Assembly: GCA_019248075.1 (NCBI GenBank)
Contig: JAEHHG010000003.1
Span: 1 to 42,669, forward strand
Direction of reading: 5' to 3'
Source of the DNA: Candidatus Gracilibacteria bacterium S5_H10
GTDB lineage: Bacteria; Patescibacteriota; Gracilibacteria; Absconditabacterales; Absconditicoccaceae
DNA length: 42,669 bases
Below, one piece after another: positions 33,039 through 42,669 of the stretch (its first letter is position 1; each line of letters begins with the position of its first letter). The notes under the pieces were generated by a model that had not been told where the DNA came from, did not search any database, and saw only the letters and a program-made list of their open reading frames with translations. A program made the position numbers and the translations under genes.

Positions 33039-33317
33039 ATGAAAACAAAATCACCATTTTCTCCTTTTTCGGAATTGCTACCGAAAAATAAGGATGATAG
33101 GTTTCTCTATTGGATTGGTATCCATACATGTGAAATCCTTGTCATAGAAACTTTTGAACAAGATGATTTCCTTTTGCAAAAAGAAACGCAATTGTCAGGA
33201 TGTCTGAATGCAACTCAAGAAACCACGATGTTAGAATTTGCTGGTCTATCTTTGGATATTGAACGAGATCAGGAAATTCAAAAATATTTTGCATTTAGAA
33301 TATGTGAAACTGATTAA
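33039..33317 (+). CDS. Small hypothetical protein between the two thymidylate synthases
   Basis: The 92-aa product (ATG at 33039) has the core R-F-L-Y-W-I-G-I-H-T-C-E-I-L-V-I-E, which looks like a short beta-sheet, then an acidic, Gln-rich second half with no signal peptide. It has three glycines, all GGN, and one TGG Trp, too few to decide whether it shares the foreign code use of the gene downstream. No family recognised. It is followed after 30 bases by the second thymidylate synthase gene. Confidence 0.65.
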   Translation: MKTKSPFSPFSELLPKNKDDRFLYWIGIHTCEILVIETFEQDDFLLQKETQLSGCLNATQETTMLEFAGLSLDIERDQEIQKYFAFRICETD

Positions 33318-33347
33318 AAAAAATGTTAAACTAAAATAAAAACCCCT

Positions 33348-34178
33348 ATGAATTATAAAGAAATGAAACTCATCAATCCGTTTGATGCAGAGTATCACAA
33401 ACTTTTGAAAAACATTTTGACAAAAGGTGTGCAGAAAGGTGATCGTACTGGTACCGGTACACGTAGTATATTCGGTTATCAGATGCGGTTTGATCTAAGT
33501 AAAGGATTTCCTTTGTTGACAACAAAGAGGATTCATCTTAAATCTATCATTTATGAACTACTTTGGTTTCTTAATGGAGATACCAATATTAAGTACTTGA
33601 ATGATAATGGAGTAACTATTTGGGACGAATGGGCTGATAAAAATGGCGATTTGGGACCTGTTTATGGATATCAATGGCGTCACTGGAGAACAGCTACTGG
33701 AGATGAAATTGATCAAATCCGTGAAACTATTGCTTCATTGAAAAACAATCCTGATTCCCGCCGCCATATCGTGAGTGCATGGAATGTTGGTGAATTGAAT
33801 CAGATGAAATTGCCACCATGCCATATTCTTTATCAGTTTTATGTTGCTAACGGCAGACTGAGTTGTCACATGTACATTCGCAGTTGGGATGTATTTCTTG
33901 GTGGTCCTTTCAATATTGCATCATACGCTTTATTGACAATGATGTTTGCTCAGGTTACTGGTTTACAACCTGGCGATTTTATTGTTTCAAGTGGTGATAC
34001 TCATTTGTATCTTAATCATCTTGAACAGGTAAATTTGCAACTTACCCGTGAACCTCGGATGGCACCGGTAATGAAAATCAATCCTGAAGTCAAAGATATC
34101 TTTGATTTTCATTGTGAGGATTTTGAGCTAAAAGAATATAATCCACATCCATCTATCAAAGCAGATATTTCTGTATAA
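33348..34178 (+). CDS. thyA: Thymidylate synthase, standard-code copy (horizontal transfer)
   Basis: The 276-aa product is a textbook Thy[37 protein letters not shown], catalytic Cys in L-P-P-C-H, and G-D-T-H-L-Y-L-N-H. Unlike almost every other gene here it has no TGA in frame: its 19 glycines are GGN and its seven tryptophans TGG. Arginine is mainly CGT/CGC, and CGG occurs at two conserved Arg sites (Q-M-R-F and E-P-R-M), where the host code would give Trp. The native copy 470 bases upstream uses AGA at the first of these. This points to recent acquisition from a standard-code bacterium. Confidence 0.95.
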   Translation: MNYKEMKLINPFDAEYHKLLKNILTKGVQKGDRTGTGTRSIFGYQMRFDLSKGFPLLTTKRIHLKSIIYELLWFLNGDTNIKYLNDNGVTIWDEWADKNGDLGPVYGYQWRHWRTATGDEIDQIRETIASLKNNPDSRRHIVSAWNVGELNQMKLPPCHILYQFYVANGRLSCHMYIRSWDVFLGGPFNIASYALLTMMFAQVTGLQPGDFIVSSGDTHLYLNHLEQVNLQLTREPRMAPVMKINPEVKDIFDFHCEDFELKEYNPHPSIKADISV

Positions 34179-34183
34179 CTTTG

Positions 34184-34211
34184 TTCCCCGGGAATTTCCG
34201 GGGATTTTTTT
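34184..34211 (+). terminator. Rho-independent terminator of the second thyA
   Basis: CCCCGG (34186-34191) pairs with CCGGGG (34198-34203) over GAATTT, followed by a T-run. Confidence 0.88.
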
Positions 34212-34326
34212 GTTTGTTTTTTTTTATTAAAAGAGTAAAAGAGAAAATGAAATGAAAAGTCAGACCTTGATCTGTAGGTTGAGCGTTTGATGATGTTCAG
34301 TTTTTTTTATTTTTTTGTTTATCGTT

Positions 34327-35454
34327 ATGAAAATATTGGTTATTAATGCGTGAAGTTCTTCATTGAAATATCAGCTCTTTGATATGGAAAAAGATGTTGT
34401 CGTAGCAAAAGGAAATGTTGAGCATATCTGAGAAAATGGTTGTGAAATAAAAAATCATACAGAAGCATTGCATTCTATTTTACCACATGTTTCTGTCGAT
34501 GGAAAATTGGAATTCGATGCGATTGGACATAGAGTCGTGCATGGCGGGGAATATTTTAAACAGCCAGTTATCATCACTGATGAAGTGATTGCAAAGATAG
34601 AAGAATGTGCTGATTTGGCACCGCTTCATAATCCTGCTAATCTGCAAGCAATTTTAGCATGTAAAGCTTTGTTGCCTGAAGTACAGCAAGTGGCGATTTT
34701 TGATACTGCTTTTCATCAAACCATGGAAGCAAAACATTATCTCTATGCATTGCCTATGAAATATTATGAAAAATATAAAATCAGAAGATATGGTTTTCAT
34801 GGAACATCTCATCAATATGTCTATGAACAATTAATGCAGAATGTAAAGCAACCAGAAAAAGTGATTACGTGTCATATAGGAAATGGAGCGAGTATTACTG
34901 CCATACAAAATGGGAAAGTAATAGAAACATCTATGGGGATGACTCCGTTGGAAGGAGTAATGATGTGAACGAGGTCAGGAAATATAGATGCTGCGATTAT
35001 TCCTTATCTTATGAAACATGAATCTTTGCAAGTAGATCAAGTGATGAATATCCTCAATAAAGAAAGCTGAATCTTGTGAATTTCATGAATTTCCAATGAT
35101 ATGAGAGATATTTATGCTTGAATCGAACAATGAAATCAAAGGTGTCAAATCGCTTTCGATATGTATCTTACTTCTTTGATAAAATATATCTGATCATATA
35201 CAGCGATCCTTTGATGAGTGGATGCGATTGTTTTGACTGGCGGAGTTATGGAACATAAAGCTTTGATAAGAACACTTCTTCTTGAAAAACTTTCCTGGAT
35301 GTGAATCACGCTTGATGAAAAATCCAATCCAGACGAGATTTCTCATATGACTCGTTTATCTACGTCAGATTCCAAAATTGAAGTTTTTGTTATTCCTACC
35401 AATGAAGAACTTATGATCGCCAAAGAAACTTTTGCTTTGATAAAAACCTCATAA
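34327..35454 (+). CDS. ackA: Acetate kinase
   Basis: Interconverts acetyl phosphate plus ADP and acetate plus ATP; in a fermenting cell it yields ATP. The 375-aa product shows the ASKHA phosphate-1 loop I-N-A-G-S-S-S-L-K (Gly TGA), G-H-R-V-V-H-G-G, F-D-T-A-F-H, the family signature G-F-H-G-T-S-H, C-H-I-G-N-G-A-S and G-T-R-S-G (Gly TGA). Over ten TGA codons fall on glycines, many in the C-terminal half (GILGISGISN). It is slightly shorter than typical (about 400). A phosphotransacetylase gene is not in the window. It ends in TAA. Confidence 0.95.
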
Positions 35455-35577
35455 ACATTTAAATTCTAGTCCTTTGTTTCTACTATTTTACTCTCTTTCA
35501 AGGACTTGAAATATATCATAACTTTACTATAAGCTATTTGGTTATTTTTGATTTTTAATTTTTTATCATTATATCGT

Positions 35578-36180
35578 ATGGAACAGACACACCCACAACA
35601 TCCACATCAAAAAAAACATTTTAGTGAAGAAGCTGCTTTGGATACTGTAGAAAAAAAGATAGATCACAGTATGTCCAAAATCATGAGCAAGTGATTTGTT
35701 CACAAATTCGTTAGTAATAAGATTGTAAAGCAAATTCTTGGTGCTCATTTTGTCAATGACGTCAATACTAAACTTCAACCATATCTCAAAACTATTTTTA
35801 CTGTTATTGGTTGGATATCTCTCATTACATGAATTATTGGAATATTCTCATTTTTGATTTCTTTGAGCTGACTTGGATTTATGTTTAGTCTTTGATTTGG
35901 TATTGGTGTCCGTGTTCTTCTCTATGTATTGTTGGCAATAGCATTTTCTTTATTGTCTCTCTTGATAGGAATAGGTTTGATCAGATTCAAAAAATGGGCA
36001 ATTTCTCTTATATTGCTTTGATTTGTTGTTTCTGTATTGTCAGTCATTATTAGTTTGATTCCTATATGAATGTATTCGTATAAAGCATATGGAAGTTTTG
36101 GGTCTAGTTTTTTCAATCTTCTTATTACTTTTGTTTTCTTGGTATTAGCAGTAAAAAATGAGCATTTGTTTAAAAACTAG
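35578..36180 (+). CDS. Hypothetical membrane protein with His-rich head
   Basis: The 200-aa product begins with a His/Gln/Pro-rich stretch (QTHPQHPHQKKH), a helical soluble region, and four hydrophobic helices in the second half with small-residue turns, many of whose glycines are TGA (SGLGFMFSLGFGIG). No family recognised, though the shape recalls small chromate- or DUF-type membrane proteins. It starts 123 bases after ackA and ends in TAG, 32 bases before the next gene. Confidence 0.75.
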
Positions 36181-36212
36181 TACTTCTTGTTTTTAATTTT
36201 TTTATCCTTGCT

Positions 36213-36896
36213 ATGAAGAAATATTTTTTTCTTCTGTTTGCATTCTCTTTTTTTGTAGTGTGATGTGCAAAAACTATGAATCTTTCGGAAGTTGCTAAGA
36301 TTACTGATTTGTCAGTTTTACAAAATGTTATTGCTCGTGTTTCTCAAGAGATAGAGCAGTGAACGATATCTTCAGATGAAGCACAAGCTATGGTAAATCA
36401 GTTACAACAAAAATATTTGGAGCTTACTGATGGTACGCAAGAAGACATTGAAAACAGTTTTGCACATATACAAACGCTTTTTGATACTCAATCGAATTCT
36501 TATGGATTACCGTTTTGGGCCAAAAAACTGTGAATGACAGAACCCAAAGGGATGTTTTTTGATAAACAGCATTCTCAAAAGACCTATGTAAATGCTGATG
36601 GATATACTTCTACTATGCTTGTGTATACTTGAAATTATACATTTGCTATGCAACAAGCAGAAACTATTGCTAAAAGTGCCAATCTCTATGTAAGCAAAGA
36701 TTTTGAAAGAGCACAGTCACTCGTAAACAGCGGTGATGTAAAGTATATTTCATGACTAGATATCAGCAGTCTGTCTGCTTGAATAATATATGTCAATCAT
36801 GAATTGCTTGATACAAATATTGATTATCTTTTGTCCGTGAGTGTTGATCAATCATGAACATTAATTATAGAAACAACGAAATATGCTGATAATTAG
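36213..36896 (+). CDS. Exported lipoprotein of unknown function
   Basis: The 227-aa product has a signal peptide with lipobox F-V-V-G-C at residue 18, where the lipobox glycine is a TGA codon. The mature part is helical at first (EVAKITDLSVLQNVI, SSDEAQAMVNQLQQKY) then mixed. Five other glycines are TGA. No family recognised. It lies between a membrane protein gene and the thioredoxin-CcdA-like gene on the same strand, so an envelope role is likely. It ends in TAG. Confidence 0.78.
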
Positions 36897-36947
36897 TATT
36901 CTCTTTAAGAATATTGTCAGCTAAAATTTATTTTGTACTTATATATT

Positions 36948-38132
36948 ATGAAATATATCATAGGAATACTTACTTTCTTTGTTGCTATGTTAGGCGTGAG
37001 TATTGCTCAGGAATATATTCTTTTTTATGGTAATGGATGTCCTCATTGCGCTGAAGTGGAACAATATATCAAGGATAATGATCTCACAGAAAAATTCGAT
37101 CTGGCTTCTAAAGAGGTGTTCTATAATAAAAAAAATCTGAATGAACTGAACAAACATCTCAAAATGCATGATTTGACCTATGATAACATTTGAGTCCCTT
37201 TTCTTGTTGTTACTAGCTGAACTGATTGTGATTTTGTGAATGGAGACATTAATATCATAGAATATTTTTCATGAAAGCTTGCTCAGATAACTGCAGCAGC
37301 ATGTAAAGATACTACATTGAGTGGAGGAGTACAAGCTGTAGAAAAAAATCTTAAACAAAGGCTTTCATTTTTTTGAATTATGCTTCCCGCTGCTATTTCT
37401 GATAGTATCAATCCTTGTGCATTTGCGGTTATGCTTTTGCTGCTTTCTACTATTCTCAGTAGACATCAGAGTAGAAGAAAAACCTTGTTGGCTTGATGAC
37501 TTTTTGCTTTAGCTGTTTTCTTGAGCTATCTTGCTATGGGTGTCTGATTGTTTTCTGCACTTGCAACTGCGTCAAATACTTTCATCTTAAAACTTGTTGT
37601 GGGAATTTTTTGATTGCTTGTCTGACTTGCCAATATCAAAGATTTCTTTTGGTATGGTAAATGATTTGTCATGGAAGTACCATTCAGCCGAAGACCAAAA
37701 ATGATGTCGCTTATAGAAAAAGTTTCATCTCCATGGTGAGCATTTGTCGTATGATTGTTAGTTAGTTTATTTTTGCTTCCTTGTTCTTCGTGACCATATT
37801 TCACTATCTTATGATTTTTGAGCTCTGAAAGCAAAGATCTTAATCTTCGAGGATATATTTATTTGCTTCCTTGTTCTTCGTGACCATATTTCACTATCTT
37901 ATGATTTTTGAGCTCTGAAAGCAAAGATCTTAATCTTCGAGGATATATTTATTTGCTTGTCTATAATCTTATTTTTGTTTTGCCAATGTTGATTATCGCA
38001 ATATTTGTTGCGTTCTGACGAGCATCTGTAGATAAATTAGCAAAATTGAAACATGATAAGACTAAACTTATTCACTTGATTGTTGGATTGTTGATGCTTG
38101 GCCTTGGTATTTATGTACTTACAACAATTTAA
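36948..38132 (+). CDS. Thioredoxin-fold / CcdA-like thiol-redox membrane protein
   Basis: The 394-aa product has a signal peptide, an extracytoplasmic thioredoxin-like domain with N-G-C-P-H-C (about residues 30-35), then a CcdA/DsbD-type membrane part with the two redox segments D-S-I-N-P-C and L-P-C-S-S-G-P-Y. Such proteins carry electrons across the membrane from thioredoxin, which fits the trxB-trxA pair at 1151-2500. The second redox segment is present twice in tandem by an exact 90-bp duplication (37772-37958), giving an additional helix with a membrane cysteine. Over a dozen glycines are TGA. It ends in TAA before a terminator. Confidence 0.85.
37772..37958 (+). repeat. Perfect 90-bp tandem duplication inside the CcdA-like gene
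   Basis: Bases 37772-37868 are identical to 37862-37958, so the unit of 90 bp (30 codons) is present slightly more than twice. It keeps frame and repeats a residue block from L-L-P-C-S-S-G-P-Y to L-N-L-x-G-Y-I-Y, including the redox cysteine. Confidence 0.97.
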
Positions 38133-38147
38133 TAGTTCTTTTTATAC

Positions 38148-38176
38148 AAAAAAATCCCCACTTCGGGGATTTTTTT
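38148..38176. terminator. Bidirectional terminator
   Basis: AAATCCCC pairs with GGGGATTT over ACTTC, with A-run and T-run on the two sides. It lies between the convergent CcdA-like gene and gatB. Confidence 0.92.
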
Positions 38177-38187
38177 ATTATATATTC

Positions 38188-39645
38188 TTAGCTGAGTAAC
38201 TTCTCAAATATTTCTTGTGCTATTTTTGGATTTGTCTTGCCTCAAGTTTTCTTCATTAATTGTCCTATGAAAAATCAAATGGTTGTTGTTTTTCCTCACT
38301 TGTATTGGTCTACTATTGCTGGATTCTCTTCAAGAACTTCTTTTGCCAGCGCTTCTATTTCATTATTATTAATAGCAGGAGCGTCAAATCATTTTTCTTT
38401 GATGATTTCACTTGCTGATTTTCCTGTAGAGAGCATTTCCTGCATTACTACTTTTAATTGATTTTCTATGAGATTTCCCTCTTGAGCTTTAGTTAAAAAT
38501 TCAGTTAATTTTGTCTTGTCGAAAGCAAGTTCATTGATGGTTTTGAAATTTTCATTCATTCGTGCTACAATCGGTCAGCTGATTCGTTTTGCTATGAGTT
38601 TAGATTTTGATCATGATTCATTTCCCTCTTTGGCAAAAAGATTTTCTATCTCGAAGAAATAATCGAGTATTTCTTTGTCTCCGATAAGTGCGTTGATATA
38701 TTCTTTATTGAATCCATAAGTTTCTTTCATCTTTTTGATAATCTCATGGGGTAGTATTGTTTTTTGATTCTGTAATCGATCCAATATCTCTTTTTCTAAT
38801 TTTAGTGTAGGCAAGTCGGGTTCTGGAAAATATCTGTAGTCGAGAGCATCTTCCTTTGATCTCATCAGATAAGATTCTCCTTTGGTATCATCCCATCATC
38901 TGGTTTGTTGCTCAAATGTCTCTCATTTGGTATATAATGCTTCTTGTCTGTTTTTTTCATGTTCGATCGCTCTTTTGATCATACCAAATGAATTGATATT
39001 TTTCATTTCTACTCTTGTACCATATGGATCGTTTTCGTTGTTTCTTATAGATATGTTTACATCTACTCTCATCTGTCATTTTTCTAAGTCAGCATCCGCA
39101 ATATTGTTGAATCTGACTATTCTTTGTAATTCTTTGAGAAATTCAATAACTTCTTCTGGATTTCTGAAATCTGGTAATGTTACTATCTCAACTAAAGGTG
39201 TCCCTGCACGATTAAAATCGATCATTGCTTCTCCTTTATTGTGGATCATTTTTGCTGTATCACATTCCATGTGAGCGTCTTGGATATGGATGATTTTTTC
39301 TGTTGTATAGTTATTTAAGAAAAACTTTACATCTCCTGCTGTGTTGGTTGGATGATAGAGTTGTGTTATTTGGTAGCCCATCGGTAAATCTGGATAGAAG
39401 TAGGATTTTCTATCGAAAGATGATGTTTCATTTATAGTGCAATTCAATGTTTTTCCTAAAATTAATGCTTTTTCCAAGACTTCTTTGCTTAATGTAGGAA
39501 GTGCTCATGGCTGTCATGTACATACTGGACAAATATGTGTGTTCGGTAAAAGATGGTCAAAATTTTGCTCATTTTGACATTGGCAAAACATTTTATTTGT
39601 GGATTTTAATTTTATATGAATCTCGAGACCTATGGTGAGCAACAT
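38188..39645 (-). CDS. gatB: Aspartyl/glutamyl-tRNA amidotransferase subunit B
   Basis: tRNA-binding and kinase subunit of GatCAB, which converts Glu-tRNA-Gln (and Asp-tRNA-Asn) to the correct amide form. The 485-aa product has I-G-L-E-I-H, the zinc cysteines C-Q-C and C-P-V-C, P-G-A-L-P (Gly TGA), [30 protein letters not shown] and the C-terminal YqeY-type domain. CGA fits Trp in IAK-W-ISG (family NWI). Start at 39645 gives the usual N terminus; an in-frame ATG upstream adds only a low-complexity head. gatA and gatC are not in the window. Confidence 0.95.
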
Positions 39646-39717
39646 TTTTGTGAATGCAAAATGTAAAATGTAGAATGCAGAATTCGTACTATACATATTT
39701 GTGATTTGTTTTCAATG

Positions 39718-42669
39718 CTATGGATTTAATAATGTTTTGAGTAAAGGATTAATTATTTCTCTAGTTGTTGGACCAAGATATCCTGCTCCGGTATCATTTT
39801 CATCAGTTACAATGTCATTGTCAGATTGATACTTGAATAGTGCATTTACCGTCGCTGTAGTATTCGTCCCGTTGATCGCTCCTGTATAATATTGTTTTGC
39901 CTTAAGAAAATATTGTAGATATTTTACGCCAATATTTGACTGTCCTGCTGTATATCATTCGGTAAATTGGTAATTTTTATTTATGTTTTTTATGAAATTT
40001 AATTCTGTCGTTGTAAATTGTGATGCTGTTGTAGTACTAGTAGCATTGGGAACAAATGTTGTTGTTCATCGAAGTGAGGTAAAATTGAGATATGAACTTT
40101 TTGTAATATTTTTATCTGATCTCATCATCATCAGCATTACATATCCTCTCAATTCTCGATTAAATGGTTTGTCTATTACGGTTACAATATTTTTTTCTTT
40201 GAGTGCTTTAAGGTGTTTTTCATATCGATTTTGTCAACCATTGTGTGTTTCTCCTCGTAATGCTCTTGAAAGCGTTGTTCCAAAAATTGCTCTATTGACT
40301 TGATCATCAGGATCAAATTTTATTGCTGGTGTCCCATCAGTTTTGAGTCCCATAAGTCAAAGTTGACATGCAGTAATCGCATATTTTTTAAATTCTTCTG
40401 ACTGATTTGTCATATCACTAAATATACAATTTCTTGTAGTGTCTGGTGTTTTTCCTAATACTTTGATGGCGTATTCTGACATCATTTTTGCTAGATGCGA
40501 TCTGATTAATATTCCTGTCATGTTAGCCCATTTAATATCTGTTACTGTTGTTATTTTGATATTATATGCATAAAAATATGCGTTGGTAAGCTCTTCATTA
40601 AAAGGTGATGAAAAGCGTACCCATTTCCCTGTATTTGTCACTCCTGTGCTTGCTTCGACTTTTGTTGCGTCTTTACATAATCCATCATTTGGATCACCTG
40701 AATAATCTCAATCTACACAAATATCTGCGCATGCACTATTGGTTTTTCCTCATCGACAAAGTACTCATGTTTTCGCTTGATATTTCCCATTTACACACAT
40801 AAGTTGACTATCTAAACATGTTGCAATTGAACCACCACCTCATCAACCACCTCATCATCCTGATGGAGCAGTATAGTTGATAGTGAAATTAGGAATGTTT
40901 AATCGTGATGAACTATTGCCAGCGCTGTCTGTTACTTTGAGTTGACATCACGAATAGGTTGCATTAGCTAAGGTAAATGTTGTCGTATTCCTTCATGAAA
41001 TACTGGTAAGTAATGATCCTGTTCAGCATGCTCATGAATATATTACACTTCCTGCTTCATCACCAGTAAATACAAATGTTGCTGTCTGATTTGCTACGTT
41101 TACGGTAGATCATGAAAGATTTGGCGCAATGGTGTGTCGAGTAAAATTCATGGTTCCTGTAGTTATGTTGTTTGCATTGTCTTTTACGACTACTTGTAAT
41201 ATATATATTCCATCTCAACTTCCTGTTACTATAGGATTTTGTGCTGTACTTGAACTAAATGAAATTGTACCTATTCCTGAAAGTTTTGTCCACGTATATC
41301 ATGAAATTCACGAGATATCTCCTGTGACTGTGATATCTGTTGTTATTCACGTATTCGTTGTGATGTCTCATCCTATGCTAAGTAATGGTGCAGTTTTGTC
41401 TATCTTATATGCTTGTTGTCCTGTTCTTATATTCCCTGCTTTATCCATCACACAAGCATATCATGTTCGATATCCATCTGTAGTAAATGTTGGTGGTAGT
41501 GTAGTTCATCAATTACATGTACCGGTAAATGCAGTATTAGTTCTATATACAACTCCTGTTGATCGTAATCATGCTAATGTGTCTGTACTTGTTCCTGTTG
41601 CTGTTGCAGAAGTTTTTCTTCGATTGCTATTCGCATCTGCAAATACGATAGCTGTCGGTGCTGTTGAATCTATATAAAATGCTGCTGTTTCTGCTACTTT
41701 GTTTAATCATGCCCTATCAACAACTGTTATTTTTAATTTTACTCAACTGTTATTTATATTCGGTGTTGTCCATGCATAAGCAAAACTATTCATAGTATCT
41801 GTATATATCGTTGTTCATGGAAAGAATCCATTAGTCGAATATTCTACTATTTTTCCTGATAAAAAATTATCTGTTCCTCATGATCGAGTAACTGTATATC
41901 CTGATCATCATTTAAAAAATTCACCTCCTGATGGAAATGTTATGGTTACATCTGTCGGTGCTGTGCTATCAAGTGTAAAGAGATTCCCTGTAAATGCTGC
42001 TGTATTTCCGGCAAGATCAGTAGCTATAATTCTTACGCTTGCGAGTGTACTATCAACAACGGGGAATGTCCGATTATAGGATCAATCATTTGTTGTTCAC
42101 GTACTAATTATAGAATGTAATGTTGATCGTCAATCGTTGGAATATTGTAAAATTAATGGTTGTGATCAAAAATTTATTTCTGTTCCTGTATTCCATAGTA
42201 TTTCTCTTGTGGTTCATCATTGAAAATATGTTGTATTTGTAGGATTAATAATACTTATCCCTGCTGGAGCTGTTCTATCAAAAATTATTGTACTACTAGT
42301 AAATATTGTTCCGGTATTCCCTACGAGATCAGTCATCAGAATGTTGAATCCAATCGCTCATTGTATGTCAGTGCTTTTCATGACGTAGCTTCCAGAATAA
42401 GTATTTCATCAAATATTAGTTACTATTCATGTACTTGTTCATCACGAAATAGTCATTGTTGGTGTCCCTGTCAAAACTTCATGTGATTGGAAAAGCACAG
42501 TAATAGTATCTCCTACTTTAGCGTATCCTGTATTTGCTGAGTTATTTGAGCTGAATGTTGTTGTCCCTGTGAGTACGGGTAATTCTTTGTCGATATAAAA
42601 TCTTTCAGAATGTATTGTTTCTATGTTATAAGATTTGTCTATACTATAGAATCTAAGATATTTTATCGT
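39718..42669 (-). CDS. Large Ig-like surface protein with SLH-like and peptidoglycan-binding C terminus (5' end outside window)
   Basis: The visible 983 residues contain repeated bacterial Ig-like units, each with a closing D-x-T-A-P and a D-x-A-G-N turn (TDLAGNT, DKAGNI, DSAGNS), typical of cell-surface adhesins. A Gly-only stretch (GGGGGGGGG, many as TGA) leads into a Cys-rich segment, then an SLH-like region (RALWGETHNGGQNWYEKHLK, ELRGYVML) and a terminal peptidoglycan-binding-like unit (GVKYLQYFLKAKQYYTG). These would hold the protein to the wall. CGG in GSYN-W-TFPV and CGA in TVT-W-SGG fit Trp. Dozens of glycines are TGA. It ends in TAG. Confidence 0.85.

Noticed and set aside
39646-39696. 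Upstream ATG as the start of gatB
   Set aside because: The added 17 residues are encoded by a low-complexity CATTTTACATTTTGCATTC-type repeat and have no match to the family; the ATG at 39645 gives the normal N terminus.
41129-41677. A 182-codon open frame on the plus strand
   Set aside because: It is antisense to the Ig-like surface protein, has no TGA-glycines in context and no recognisable motif; an artefact of the Thr/Ala-rich opposite strand.

Overview
The window reads as chromosome of a low-GC candidate-phyla bacterium of the Absconditabacteria (SR1) type. The main evidence is its genetic code. Nearly every conserved gene carries in-frame TGA codons where its family has glycine, for example in the first-Gly positions of AckA, the HxGH motif of IleS, the GTPase loops of TypA and the FAD loop of TrxB. 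Genes end only with TAA or TAG. In addition, CGA and in several places CGG fall exactly on invariant tryptophans (thioredoxin W-C-G-P-C, seven sites in ProS, at least ten in IleS, the IWDEW motif of thymidylate synthase), while arginine is written AGA, AGG, CGT or CGC. I therefore read UGA as Gly and CGA/CGG as Trp. Under the standard code most genes here look broken into pieces; under this code they are intact.

Layout. 1-2500: end of an unidentified gene, then a thioredoxin/thioredoxin reductase pair (minus). 2688-6735: a plus-strand membrane cluster with a PrgI-like protein, a von Willebrand A protein and two pilin-like membrane proteins, possibly a type IV secretion or pilus-like apparatus. 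6907-8859: tRNA-Arg(CCT), rpsO, rpsA. 8964-11774: a pseudouridine synthase and trpS on minus, with a small plus-strand gene between them. 11948-13507: twelve further tRNA genes with rpsT embedded, plus a decayed tRNA-Val half. 13593-19905 (minus): a degenerate M23/lysozyme-like lipoprotein or exported protein, an MFS-like transporter, a HIT protein and an SbcC/Rad50-like ATPase. 20109-23135 (plus): sortase and typA. 23170-31828 (minus): a lipoprotein, a histidine phosphatase, small unknowns, proS and a very large ileS. 32003-38132 (plus): two adjacent thymidylate synthases, ackA, membrane and lipoprotein genes, and a thioredoxin-CcdA-like fusion. 38188-42669 (minus): gatB and the end of a large Ig-like surface protein.

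Functional links. TrxB, TrxA and the CPHC/CcdA-like membrane fusion form a plausible thiol-redox chain from cytosol to envelope. GatB together with tRNA-Gln(TTG) and tRNA-Gln(CTG) points to the indirect route to Gln-tRNA. TrpS must charge whatever tRNA reads CGA/CGG; no such tRNA, and no tRNA-Gly(UCA), lies in this window.

The most striking items are: (i) the double codon reassignment, visible directly; (ii) an isoleucyl-tRNA synthetase of 1358 residues with a Nudix domain and a histidine-phosphatase domain inserted at two separate points; (iii) a second thymidylate synthase written in the standard code (all Gly as GGN, all Trp as TGG, CGG as Arg) next to a recoded native one; (iv) an exact 90-bp tandem duplication of the redox-active cysteine segment in the CcdA-like gene.
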